This document shows positions 1 to 6,249 of a stretch of 16,895 bases of DNA, in pieces. The stretch comes from Candidatus Rokubacteria bacterium RIFCSPLOWO2_02_FULL_72_37 (lineage in GTDB: Bacteria; Methylomirabilota; Methylomirabilia; Rokubacteriales; CSP1-6). Below the pieces are notes generated by a model. It saw only the letters and a program-made list of their open reading frames with translations. It was not told the origin of the DNA and ran no database searches. The stretch covers positions 19,009-35,903 of the forward strand of contig MGCE01000007.1 of assembly GCA_001790315.1 (NCBI GenBank), in the 5' to 3' direction. The position numbers and the translations under genes were made by a program. Every line of letters begins with the position of its first letter. The stretch's first letter is position 1.

Positions 1-816
1 CTGCGACTCGTCGGCGCTCGCGAGCTCGACGCCCGCGCCTTCGTCTCGCGCGAGGAGCTCAAAGCGCTCCTCCAGCTCGAGCCCGGCGAAGCCGACGTGA
101 CGACGCAGGAGGCGGAGATGATCGACAAGATCTTCGACCTCGGCGACACGACGGTGCGCGAGGTCATGGTCCCCCTCGTCGAGGTCACGATGCTGCCGGA
201 CACGGCCACGCCGCAGGAGGCGATCGCGGTCATCCACCAGCGCGGGTTCTCGCGCATTCCGGTCTACCGCCAGCGCCAGACCGACATCGTCGGCGTCGTG
301 GCCGCGATGGACCTGCTGAGCCGCGGCGCGCAGGCGGCGTCCCTGGACGAGCTCAAACGGGTGCCGTACTATGTGCCGGAAACGAAGCGCATCGACGACC
401 TGCTCCGCGAGATGCAGCGGGCCAGGACGCACATGGCGGTGGTCGTCGACGAGTACGGCGGCTCCACCGGCGTGGTCACGCTCGAGGACGTCCTCGAGGA
501 GATCGTCGGCGAGATCCAGGACGAGCATGACCGGACGCCCGCGTCGGTGGAGCGCCTGCCGGACGGGAGTTACTTGATCCAGGCGCGCACCAACGTCGAC
601 GAGCTCAACGAGGCGCTCGACTGGAATCTGCCCAAGGAAGACTACGAGACGGTCGCCGGGCTCGTCCTGGCGACGGTGCACCGCATTCCGAGGAAAGGCG
701 AGGAGTTCCAGGTGCCCGGCTACGCGATCACGGTACTCGAGGCCGATGCTCGCCGGGTGACGGTGGTCAAGATCGCGCCGATCTCGGGCGCCGCCACACC
801 CCAGGGAGGGAACTGA
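1..816 (+). CDS. CBS-pair / CorC-HlyC domain protein (hemolysin-like, CNNM-type), 5'-truncated
   Basis: The reading frame is open from base 1 to the TGA at 814-816, giving 271 visible residues; the true start lies upstream of the window. GTG at 97 is in frame, but the residues before it (a typical linker with SREEL) continue the family pattern, so it is not the start. Two CBS motifs are seen, at about residues 52-107 (VREVMVP then SRIPVY) and 122-174 (HMAVVVDEYGG then GVVTLEDVLEEIVGEI). A CorC_HlyC C-terminal domain follows at about 182-260. In this family a DUF21/CNNM membrane domain normally precedes the CBS pair; it would be in the missing part. The family is linked to Mg2+/Co2+ transport or efflux and to nucleotide sensing by CBS domains. 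The next gene starts 2 nt downstream, so the two are probably cotranscribed. Family certain, substrate unknown. Confidence 0.93.
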   Translation: MRLVGARELDARAFVSREELKALLQLEPGEADVTTQEAEMIDKIFDLGDTTVREVMVPLVEVTMLPDTATPQEAIAVIHQRGFSRIPVYRQRQTDIVGVVAAMDLLSRGAQAASLDELKRVPYYVPETKRIDDLLREMQRARTHMAVVVDEYGGSTGVVTLEDVLEEIVGEIQDEHDRTPASVERLPDGSYLIQARTNVDELNEALDWNLPKEDYETVAGLVLATVHRIPRKGEEFQVPGYAITVLEADARRVTVVKIAPISGAATPQGGN

Positions 817-818
817 GA

Positions 819-1493
819 ATGGCCGGCAGAATGGTGGAGTTCTCGACGAACGGGATCAAGACGTCCGCCTACCTCGCGACCCCGCCCGCCGGCAAGGGGC
901 CGGGCGTCATCGTCATCCAGGAGTGGTGGGGGCTCGTCGGCCACATCAAGAACGTGTGCGACCGGTTCGCGGGCGAGGGATTCACAGCGCTCGCGCCCGA
1001 CATGTACCACGGAAAGACGGCGAACGAGCCGGACGGAGCCCAGAAGCTGTTCATGGCCCTCAACATCGCCCAGGCCGAGAAGGACCTGCGCGGCGCCGCG
1101 CAGTATCTCGCCGAGTATTCGGCCACGCAGAAGCTCGGCGCGGTCGGCTTCTGCATGGGAGGGCAGCTCGCGCTGTTCGCGGCGACGCTCAACCCGCGCG
1201 TCGGCGCGTGCGTGAACTTCTACGGGATCCACCCGAACGTCAAGCCCGACTACTCGAAGCTCTCGGGACCGGTCCTGGGGCTGTTCGCCGAGAACGATGC
1301 GTTCGTCACTCCGCAGGTCGCCCGCGACACCGAGGCGGCGATCACGAAGGCCGGCAGACAATCGGAGATCCACATCTATCCCGGGGCGAATCATGCCTTT
1401 TTCAACGACGAGCGCCCCGACGCCTACAACAAGCCGGCCGCCGAGGACGCTTGGAAGCGAACGCTCGCCTTCTTCCGTCGGCATCTGAAGTGA
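819..1493 (+). CDS. Dienelactone hydrolase family protein (alpha/beta hydrolase)
   Basis: This 224-residue protein shows the dienelactone hydrolase signature. The nucleophile is Cys112 in GFCMGG, the acid is Asp160 in AENDAFVTP, and the base is His192 in GANHAFFND. Glu35 in QEWWG is the conserved glutamate that contacts the nucleophile in this family. No signal peptide is visible, so it is probably cytoplasmic. Classic members open dienelactone to maleylacetate in chloroaromatic degradation, but many homologues have other or unknown substrates and nothing nearby points to an aromatic pathway. ATG at 819 follows the upstream stop by 2 nt, with a GGGAGGG ribosome binding site just before it; ATG at 831 is a possible alternative. 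The gene ends 18 nt from the convergent rplQ stop. Confidence 0.92.
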   Translation: MAGRMVEFSTNGIKTSAYLATPPAGKGPGVIVIQEWWGLVGHIKNVCDRFAGEGFTALAPDMYHGKTANEPDGAQKLFMALNIAQAEKDLRGAAQYLAEYSATQKLGAVGFCMGGQLALFAATLNPRVGACVNFYGIHPNVKPDYSKLSGPVLGLFAENDAFVTPQVARDTEAAITKAGRQSEIHIYPGANHAFFNDERPDAYNKPAAEDAWKRTLAFFRRHLK

Positions 1494-1511
1494 CGCAGAC
1501 GGCCGGAATTC
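1494..1511. other. 18-nt gap between convergent stop codons
   Basis: Only 18 bases separate the hydrolase TGA from the rplQ TAG. They contain the short palindrome GGAATTCC but no GC-rich stem followed by a T tract on either strand. Any termination signal for either transcript must lie inside the opposite gene or depend on Rho. Confidence 0.8.
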
Positions 1512-1985
1512 CTACGCGGACGCGGACGCGGTCTTTTCCTTCTTCTTGCGTTTTCCGGAGGCGCCCGCCTCGCCCTTCGGCGCCTTCTCCTTCTTCTCCG
1601 CTCGCCGCTCCTTCTCCTTCGGCGTCTCGACCCGGTCGACGAGCTCGAGCAGGACCAGCGGCGCGTCGTCACCGGGGCGCCGACCGGCCTTGATGATCCG
1701 GGTGTAGCCGCCGTTCCGCTCGCCGAAGCGCGGAGCGATGGTGCCGAAGACCCTGCCCACCACCTCGATGTCCGGAACCATCGCCAGCACCTGCCGGCGC
1801 GCGTGGAGGCTGTCGCGCTTGGCGAGCGTGATCATCCGCTCGGCAAGGCCGCGCACGGCCTTGGCTTTCGCCTCAGTCGTCTGAATGCGCTCGTGACGGA
1901 AGAGCGCGACGAGCAGGTTGCGGAACAGCGCCCAGCGGTGCTGGGTGAGCCGTCCGAGCTTGAAACCGTCCTTGCGGTGCCTCAT
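1512..1985 (-). CDS. rplQ: 50S ribosomal protein L17 with charged C-terminal tail
   Basis: L17 lines the peptide exit side of the large subunit. The N-terminus is canonical (MRHRKDGFKLGR, then ALFRNL) and the conserved core ends near residue 118 (LLELVD). The protein is 157 residues long, against roughly 115-130 usual for the family. The extra part (about 119-157) is Lys/Glu/Ala-rich and ends in Ser-Ala repeats encoded by a tandem GCGGAC-type hexamer. ATG at 1985 is preceded by AAAGGGG. It is the last gene of the cluster and sits 45 nt after rpoA, as in most alpha operons. Identity is certain; the function of the tail is unknown. Confidence 0.97.
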   Translation of the reverse strand: MRHRKDGFKLGRLTQHRWALFRNLLVALFRHERIQTTEAKAKAVRGLAERMITLAKRDSLHARRQVLAMVPDIEVVGRVFGTIAPRFGERNGGYTRIIKAGRRPGDDAPLVLLELVDRVETPKEKERRAEKKEKAPKGEAGASGKRKKKEKTASASA

Positions 1986-2030
1986 CGAGCTACCCCTTTT
2001 CCGATCGTGATCCCCACGCCGCGCCCCCGG
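1986..2030. other. 45-nt rpoA-rplQ spacer
   Basis: This is one of the few real spacers in the cluster. It holds the rplQ ribosome binding site and a C-rich (plus strand) run. No hairpin or promoter hexamers could be recognised. Confidence 0.5.
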
Positions 2031-3011
2031 TTACCGCGCCACGCCACGACCGAGCGCGCCGAGCACGTTCGGATCGATGCGCATGCCGAGCGACAACCCC
2101 AAGGCCGCCAGCGCCGTCTTGATCTCGTCGATGGACTTCTCGCCGAGGTTCTTCACGTGCTCGAGGTCCGCCTCGCTCTTCTGGACGAGGTCGACCACCA
2201 GGTTGAGGTCGGCATTCTTGAGCGCGTTGATGGCGCGAGCCGGGAGCGTCAGTTCTTCGAGCGTCTTGGCCAGGGCGTCGCGCAGGTAGGCCTCGCCGGA
2301 GGCCTCCGGGCCTTCCTCGTCGGCATCGTGGACGCCGGCGGCGAGTGGGCGGAAGTGCTCCTCGAGATACGTCGCCGCGCGAGTCAGCGCATCATCCGGG
2401 CTCACCGTGCCGTTGGTCCAGATCTCGAACACGAGCTTTTCGTAATCGGTGATCTTCCCCAGGCGCGACATCTCGACGTTGTACGAAACTCGGGTGATCG
2501 GTGAGTACGCCGAATCCAGCGCGATCGCGCCGGCGGGCGGCGCCACCCGCTTGCGATCCGCGCTCTCGTAGCCACGACCCACGCCGACGCCGATCTCGAT
2601 TCCCACGCGCGCCGTCGACTCGATCGTGAACAGATGGATCTCCGCGTTTGCAACCTCGAGATCCGTCTCGGGGACATCCGCACCCGTGACGACCTTCGGC
2701 CCTGTCACGTCGATGCGCACGATCTTCGCCTCGCCCGAAGGCACCTGGATCACCAGCTTCTTGAGATTCAAGAGCACGTCGACCGTACTCTCCTTCACAC
2801 CCGGGATCGGCGTGTCCGCGCTGCGCACGCCGTCGATGCGCACCCACGCGATCGCGGCGCCGGGCACGATCGCCAGCAGAGTGCGCCGCAGCGAGTTTCC
2901 GACGGTCAGGGCGTAGCCCTTCTCGAACGGCTCGGCGACGAGTCGGCCGTAGCGGTCGCTGAGGATCTCCCACTCGATCTTCTTCGGCTTCTGGAACGGA
3001 ATCCGTGGCAT
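2031..3011 (-). CDS. rpoA: DNA-directed RNA polymerase subunit alpha
   Basis: Alpha nucleates RNA polymerase assembly and contacts upstream promoter DNA and activators. The protein is 326 residues. The N-terminal domain (about 10-226) carries GYALTVGNSLRR at 32-43 and EIWTNGTV at 196-203. A short acidic linker (DADEEGPE, 229-236) follows, then the C-terminal domain (about 250-312) with LPARAIN and NLGEKSIDEIK. Arg259 and Asn262 align with E. coli Arg265 and Asn268, the DNA-contact residues for UP elements, so DNA binding should be kept. ATG at 3011 is chosen because MPRIPFQKP is the family N-terminus and GGAAGAG lies upstream; a longer open frame to 3089 runs into rpsD and lacks conservation. 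The stop is TAA. Confidence 0.97.
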   Translation of the reverse strand: MPRIPFQKPKKIEWEILSDRYGRLVAEPFEKGYALTVGNSLRRTLLAIVPGAAIAWVRIDGVRSADTPIPGVKESTVDVLLNLKKLVIQVPSGEAKIVRIDVTGPKVVTGADVPETDLEVANAEIHLFTIESTARVGIEIGVGVGRGYESADRKRVAPPAGAIALDSAYSPITRVSYNVEMSRLGKITDYEKLVFEIWTNGTVSPDDALTRAATYLEEHFRPLAAGVHDADEEGPEASGEAYLRDALAKTLEELTLPARAINALKNADLNLVVDLVQKSEADLEHVKNLGEKSIDEIKTALAALGLSLGMRIDPNVLGALGRGVAR

Positions 3012-3030
3012 GCTGTTCGCCTGCTCTTCC

Positions 3031-3654
3031 CTACTTGCTGTACAGCTCGACGATGAGCTGCTCGGTGACCGGAATCTGGATGTCGTCACGGAGCGGCAGG
3101 CTCCGGACGACCCCTTTCTTCTCGTTCGGGTCGAGCTCGAGCCAGGGCGGCACCTGCCCTCGCCCGGCGTTCACGTTGTCGTCCACCCGCGCCTGCATCT
3201 TCGACGTCGGTCGCAGCTGTACCGTGTCCCCGACCCGGACGATGTACGAGGGGATCGAGACCTTGCGTCCGTTCACCTGGAAGTGGCCATGCGCGACCAT
3301 CAGGCGGCCCTCGCGGCGAGACGCCGCGAAGCCGAGCCGGTGAACCACGTTGTCGAGACGGAGCTCGAGCAACCGCAGGAGGTTCTCGCCCGTCACACCT
3401 TTCTGTGACTCGGCCCACTGAAAGTACCTGCGGAACTGGTTCTCGAGGACACCGTAGATCCGCTTCGCCTTCTGCTTCTCGCGCAGCTGCACCCCGAACG
3501 CCGTCAGCTTCCCCCGGTTGAGGCCATGCTGTCCCGGCGGGTAGTTGCGCCGTTCGATCGCGCACTTGTCCGTGAAGCAGCGCGCACCCTTCAGGAAGAG
3601 CTTCTGCCCTTCACGCCGGCAGAGCCGGCACTTCGCGTCGCGATACCGTGCCAT
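3031..3654 (-). CDS. rpsD: 30S ribosomal protein S4, zinc (C+) form
   Basis: S4 is a primary 16S rRNA binder that starts 30S assembly. The protein is 207 residues. The N-terminal domain holds Cys9, Cys12, Cys26 and Cys31, the C-X2-C-X13-C-X4-C pattern of the zinc-binding form. The S4 RNA-binding domain lies at about 93-150 (LELRLDNVVHRLGFA, then GHFQVNGRKV). In E. coli, which has the cysteine-less form, S4 represses the alpha operon by binding the rpsM leader; there is no long leader ahead of rpsM here. ATG at 3654 has a strong GGAGG 5 nt upstream that overlaps the rpsK stop codon. Confidence 0.97.
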   Translation of the reverse strand: MARYRDAKCRLCRREGQKLFLKGARCFTDKCAIERRNYPPGQHGLNRGKLTAFGVQLREKQKAKRIYGVLENQFRRYFQWAESQKGVTGENLLRLLELRLDNVVHRLGFAASRREGRLMVAHGHFQVNGRKVSIPSYIVRVGDTVQLRPTSKMQARVDDNVNAGRGQVPPWLELDPNEKKGVVRSLPLRDDIQIPVTEQLIVELYSK

Positions 3655-3659
3655 CGTCG

Positions 3660-3664
3660 CCTCC
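3660..3664 (-). promoter_or_regulatory. Shine-Dalgarno site for rpsD overlapping the rpsK stop
   Basis: GGAGG read on the minus strand lies 5 nt before the rpsD ATG, and its first G is the last base of the rpsK TAG. A terminating ribosome would cover this site, which suggests coupled translation (inference). Confidence 0.75.
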
Positions 3665-4071
3665 TACACCCGGCGCCGCTTCGGCGGGCGGCACCCGTCG
3701 TGCGGAATCGGCGTCACGTCACGGATCGCAGTGATCTCCAGCCCCACCGCCTGCAACGAGCGGATGGCCGCCTCACGGCCCGCGCCCGGGCCCTTCACGA
3801 ACACTTCGACCTGCTTGAGCCCGTACTCCATGGCTTTCCGAGCGGCGAGCTCCGCCGCCGTCTGGGCGGCGAACGGCGTGCTCTTGCGCGAGCCCTTGAA
3901 CCCCGCGCTGCCGGCGCTCGACCAGGACACGACGTTGCCCGTCTTGTCGGTGAGCGTTACGATCGTGTTGTTGAACGTGGCCTGGATGTGGGCCACGCCC
4001 GTGCGGACTTCACGCCGTTCGCGGCGCTTGCCGCCCTTCTTCCGTGGTGTCGCTTTTGCTTCCTCGGCCAT
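3664..4071 (-). CDS. rpsK: 30S ribosomal protein S11
   Basis: S11 sits on the 30S platform near the mRNA exit and the Shine-Dalgarno helix. The protein is 135 residues, with the core from about residue 20 (GVAHIQATFNNTIVT) to GCRPPKRRRV at the C-terminus and a Lys/Arg-rich N-terminus. The loop before that end reads PIPHDGCRPP, with Asp125 (codon GAC, 3697-3699) where E. coli has Asn119, the residue that becomes isoaspartate. ATG at 4071 follows the rpsM stop by 3 nt, with GGAG and GTGAGG upstream. Confidence 0.97.
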   Translation of the reverse strand: MAEEAKATPRKKGGKRRERREVRTGVAHIQATFNNTIVTLTDKTGNVVSWSSAGSAGFKGSRKSTPFAAQTAAELAARKAMEYGLKQVEVFVKGPGAGREAAIRSLQAVGLEITAIRDVTPIPHDGCRPPKRRRV

Positions 4072-4074
4072 GCC

Positions 4075-4491
4075 TCACGCTCCTGCCTTCTTGGGTGCGG
4101 CGCTCACCGCGGGCGCCGCCGCCGGCTTCTTCTTCACCATCACACCACGGCGTGGACCTTTGCGGGTCCGCGCGTTGGTGTGCGTGCGCTGCCCACGCAC
4201 CGGGAGGCCTCGGCGATGCCGGATCCCTCGATAGGACCCGATGTCCATGAGGCGCTTCACGTTCATCGACACCTCGCGACGCAGGTCCCCCTCGACCTTG
4301 AGATCGCGTTCGATGATCTCGCGAACACGCCCGACCTCTTCCTCGGTCCACGTCTTGACCCGCCTGTTGGGGTCGACGGCGGCCCGCTCGAGGATCCTCC
4401 TGGCCATCGCACGTCCCAGGCCATAGATGTACGTGATCGCGACTTCGCCCCTTTTCTCACGGGGAAGATCCACTCCGGCCACTCGTGCCAT
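4075..4491 (-). CDS. rpsM: 30S ribosomal protein S13
   Basis: S13 lies in the 30S head, contacts 5S rRNA/L5 across the subunit bridge and touches P-site tRNA through its C-terminal tail. The protein is 138 residues. It begins MARVAGVDLPREKR, has the helix-hairpin-helix YIYGLGRAMA at 21-30, and keeps the conserved basic end RGQRTHTNARTRKGPRR at 99-115. After about residue 120 there is an extra Ala/Pro/Lys tail of 18 residues beyond the usual end. ATG at 4491 is preceded by GGAGG. It follows rpmJ by 15 nt. Confidence 0.97.
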   Translation of the reverse strand: MARVAGVDLPREKRGEVAITYIYGLGRAMARRILERAAVDPNRRVKTWTEEEVGRVREIIERDLKVEGDLRREVSMNVKRLMDIGSYRGIRHRRGLPVRGQRTHTNARTRKGPRRGVMVKKKPAAAPAVSAAPKKAGA

Positions 4492-4506
4492 ACGCCGCCT
4501 CCGCTC

Positions 4507-4620
4507 TCAGCCCTGCCGCGCCTTGTGCCGCGGGTTCTTGCAGATGATGCGCGTCACGCCCTGGCGCCGCACGATTTTGCAGTGCTCGCAGCGCACCTTG
4601 ACGGATGGTCGCACTTTCAT
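4507..4620 (-). CDS. rpmJ: 50S ribosomal protein L36, zinc (C+) form
   Basis: This 37-residue gene reads MKVRPSVKVRCEHCK at the start and ICKNPRHKARQG at the end, matching the full length of the family. Cys11, Cys14, Cys27 and His32 form the C-X2-C-X12-C-X4-H zinc ribbon of the C+ paralogue. L36 binds late in 50S assembly near the GTPase-associated region. It lies between infA (15 nt upstream) and rpsM (15 nt downstream), the usual order in many non-enteric bacteria. A zinc-free paralogue used under zinc starvation could exist elsewhere in the genome, but none is in this window. Confidence 0.96.
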   Translation of the reverse strand: MKVRPSVKVRCEHCKIVRRQGVTRIICKNPRHKARQG

Positions 4621-4635
4621 GTCGTCGCTCGTCTC

Positions 4636-4854
4636 CTACTTGAACCGGTACGTAATCCGCCCGCGCGTCAGATCGTACGGAGACAGCTCGACCTTGACAC
4701 GGTCGCCGGGCAAGATCCGGATGAAGTTCATGCGCATCTTGCCGCTGACGTGCGCGAGCACCCGGTGGCCGTTCTCGAGTTCCACCCGGAACATCGCGTT
4801 GGGCAGCGGCTCCACCACCGTCCCCTCGACTTCGATCGCGTCTTCTTTCGTCAT
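4636..4854 (-). CDS. infA: Translation initiation factor IF-1
   Basis: IF-1 is a small OB-fold protein that blocks the 30S A site during initiation. The 72-residue product MTKEDAIEVEGTVVEPLPN... with HVSGKMRMNFIRILPGD and ending SPYDLTRGRITYRFK is full length and highly conserved. ATG at 4854 is chosen over upstream in-frame codons because it gives the canonical N-terminus and overlaps the map stop as ATGA, a normal coupling arrangement; GGAG sits directly before it and GAGG a little further upstream. Confidence 0.97.
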   Translation of the reverse strand: MTKEDAIEVEGTVVEPLPNAMFRVELENGHRVLAHVSGKMRMNFIRILPGDRVKVELSPYDLTRGRITYRFK

Positions 4855-5600
4855 CTCCGCGTCAATACCTCGGGACCGTGTTCGGTCACCGCGATGGTGT
4901 GCTCGAAGTGGGCGGCGAGGCTTCCATCCCGGGTCACCGCCGTCCATCCGTCATCGAGAATCGTGACCTCCCAACTACCCATCGTGACCATCGGCTCGAT
5001 TGCCAGCACCATGCCCGGTCTGAGCTCCGGTCCTCGCCCGGGCTCGCCGAAATTCGGCACCTGCGGCTCCTCGTGGAGCGCCCGGCCGATGCCGTGCCCG
5101 ACGAACGCGCGCACCACCGAGAACCCGTGAGTCTCGACGTGCGACTGCACCGCGTGGGAGACATCGCTCAGTCGCCGACCCCTGCGACATTCGGCGATGG
5201 CGCGCTCCAGGCTCTCGCGCGTCACGTCGAGCAACCGCTGGACGTCCGCCGGAATCTCGCCGATCGGAAGCGTGAACGCGCAGTCCGCATAATAACCGTC
5301 CACGATACACCCGAGATCCAGGCCGACGATGTCGCCTTCCTTGATCCGCCGCTGAGCGGAAGGAATCCCATGAACGACCTCGTCGTTGATCGAGACGCAC
5401 ACCGTCGCCGGGAAGCCCCGGTAGCCCTTGAACGCGGGTTGCGCACCTCGGCTCGCGATGAAGGTCTCGACGTCCTCGTCGATCTCGAGCGTGGAGATCC
5501 CCGGCGTCACGATCTCGCGCAGGCGTTCCACGACGTCGGCGAGAACACTCCCGGCACGGCGCATGATCTCGATCTCGCGTGCAGACTTCAGCACGATCAC
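4851..5600 (-). CDS. map: Methionine aminopeptidase, type I
   Basis: This enzyme removes the initiator methionine from nascent proteins when the next residue is small. The protein is 249 residues, type I without an N-terminal zinc-finger extension. All five metal ligands are present: Asp95, Asp106, His169, Glu202 and Glu233. The substrate-side histidines His77 and His176 are also kept. The start is GTG at 5600, overlapping the adk stop as GTGA; AGGGG lies about 7 nt upstream inside adk. It also overlaps infA by 4 nt at its 3' end. Placement among translation genes fits its cotranslational role. Confidence 0.97.
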   Translation of the reverse strand: MIVLKSAREIEIMRRAGSVLADVVERLREIVTPGISTLEIDEDVETFIASRGAQPAFKGYRGFPATVCVSINDEVVHGIPSAQRRIKEGDIVGLDLGCIVDGYYADCAFTLPIGEIPADVQRLLDVTRESLERAIAECRRGRRLSDVSHAVQSHVETHGFSVVRAFVGHGIGRALHEEPQVPNFGEPGRGPELRPGMVLAIEPMVTMGSWEVTILDDGWTAVTRDGSLAAHFEHTIAVTEHGPEVLTRR

Positions 5601-6247
5601 CAGGCGCCCCTGGCCGCCTCGCGGACGGCCTCGCGGATCCCGTCGATCGGCCCCTCGCCGCGCACCGACACGAGCAGGCGCTGTCCGCGATAGTAGTCGA
5701 GCAGCGGCGCCGTCTGTCGCGCATAGACCTCGAGACGCTTCCGGACCGTCGCCTCGCTGTCGTCATCGCGCTGGTAGAGCGCGCCGCCACACCTGTCGCA
5801 GACGTCGGTCTTCGCGGGTGGCGCCGAGCTCACGTGGTACGTCGCCTGGCACTGACGGCAGACTCGTCGGCCGGTGAGCCGTCGCAACAACTCGGCCTCC
5901 GACACGTCGAAGAAGATCACCGCGTCGAGCGCCCGGCCGCTGTCCGCGAGCACCCGCCCCAGCGCTTCGGCCTGCGCGATGGTCCGCGGGAAGCCGTCGA
6001 CGATGAAACCCTTCGACGCATCGAGCGCGTCGAGGCGCTCACGCATCAGGCCGACGATCACGTCGTCGGGCACGAGCGCTCCCTGGTCCATGTAGACCTT
6101 GGCCGCGAGCCCGAGCGGCGTCATCGCCGTCACGGCCTCGCGGAGCATGTCGCCCGTCGCGAGGTGCGGCACACCCCACTCACGCGCCAGCTCTCGCGCC
6201 TGCGTGCCCTTCCCCGCGCCGGGTGGTCCGAGGAACGCGACCCGCAT
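5597..6247 (-). CDS. adk: Adenylate kinase with zinc-binding LID domain
   Basis: Adenylate kinase interconverts ATP + AMP and 2 ADP. The protein is 216 residues from ATG at 6247. The P-loop GPPGAGKGT is at 7-15, the AMP-binding motif GFPRT at about 85-89, and the long-form LID at about 120-160 carries Cys130, Cys133, Cys150 and Cys153, the four-cysteine structural zinc site found in many bacteria but not in E. coli. ATG 6247 gives the typical MRVAFLGPPG start and has GGTGA just before it. GTG at 6253 is a real alternative, since it would overlap the secY stop as GTGA like the neighbouring junctions. The gene overlaps map by 4 nt. Confidence 0.95.
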   Translation of the reverse strand: MRVAFLGPPGAGKGTQARELAREWGVPHLATGDMLREAVTAMTPLGLAAKVYMDQGALVPDDVIVGLMRERLDALDASKGFIVDGFPRTIAQAEALGRVLADSGRALDAVIFFDVSEAELLRRLTGRRVCRQCQATYHVSSAPPAKTDVCDRCGGALYQRDDDSEATVRKRLEVYARQTAPLLDYYRGQRLLVSVRGEGPIDGIREAVREAARGAW

Positions 6248-6249
6248 GC

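Noticed and set aside
97..99. GTG at 97 as the start of the CBS/CorC gene
   Set aside because: The frame is open back to base 1 and the residues before it match the linker that follows the membrane domain in this family, so the gene starts outside the window.
720..1484. A 254-codon minus-strand open frame opposite the hydrolase
   Set aside because: The plus-strand frame has the complete dienelactone hydrolase triad; the minus frame has no conserved motif.
1470..1555. Possible intrinsic terminator after the hydrolase gene (CCGTC...GACGG stem, pyrimidine run near 1532)
   Set aside because: The stem is 5 bp with an 18-nt loop, and the T-rich run is simply the complement of Lys codons in rplQ, not placed directly after a stem.
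3526..5130. A 534-codon open frame on the plus strand across rpsD, rpsK, rpsM, rpmJ, infA and map
   Set aside because: It runs antisense to six highly conserved genes and its translation is a low-complexity Arg/His/Ala-rich string, as expected for an antisense frame in high-GC DNA. No family resemblance.
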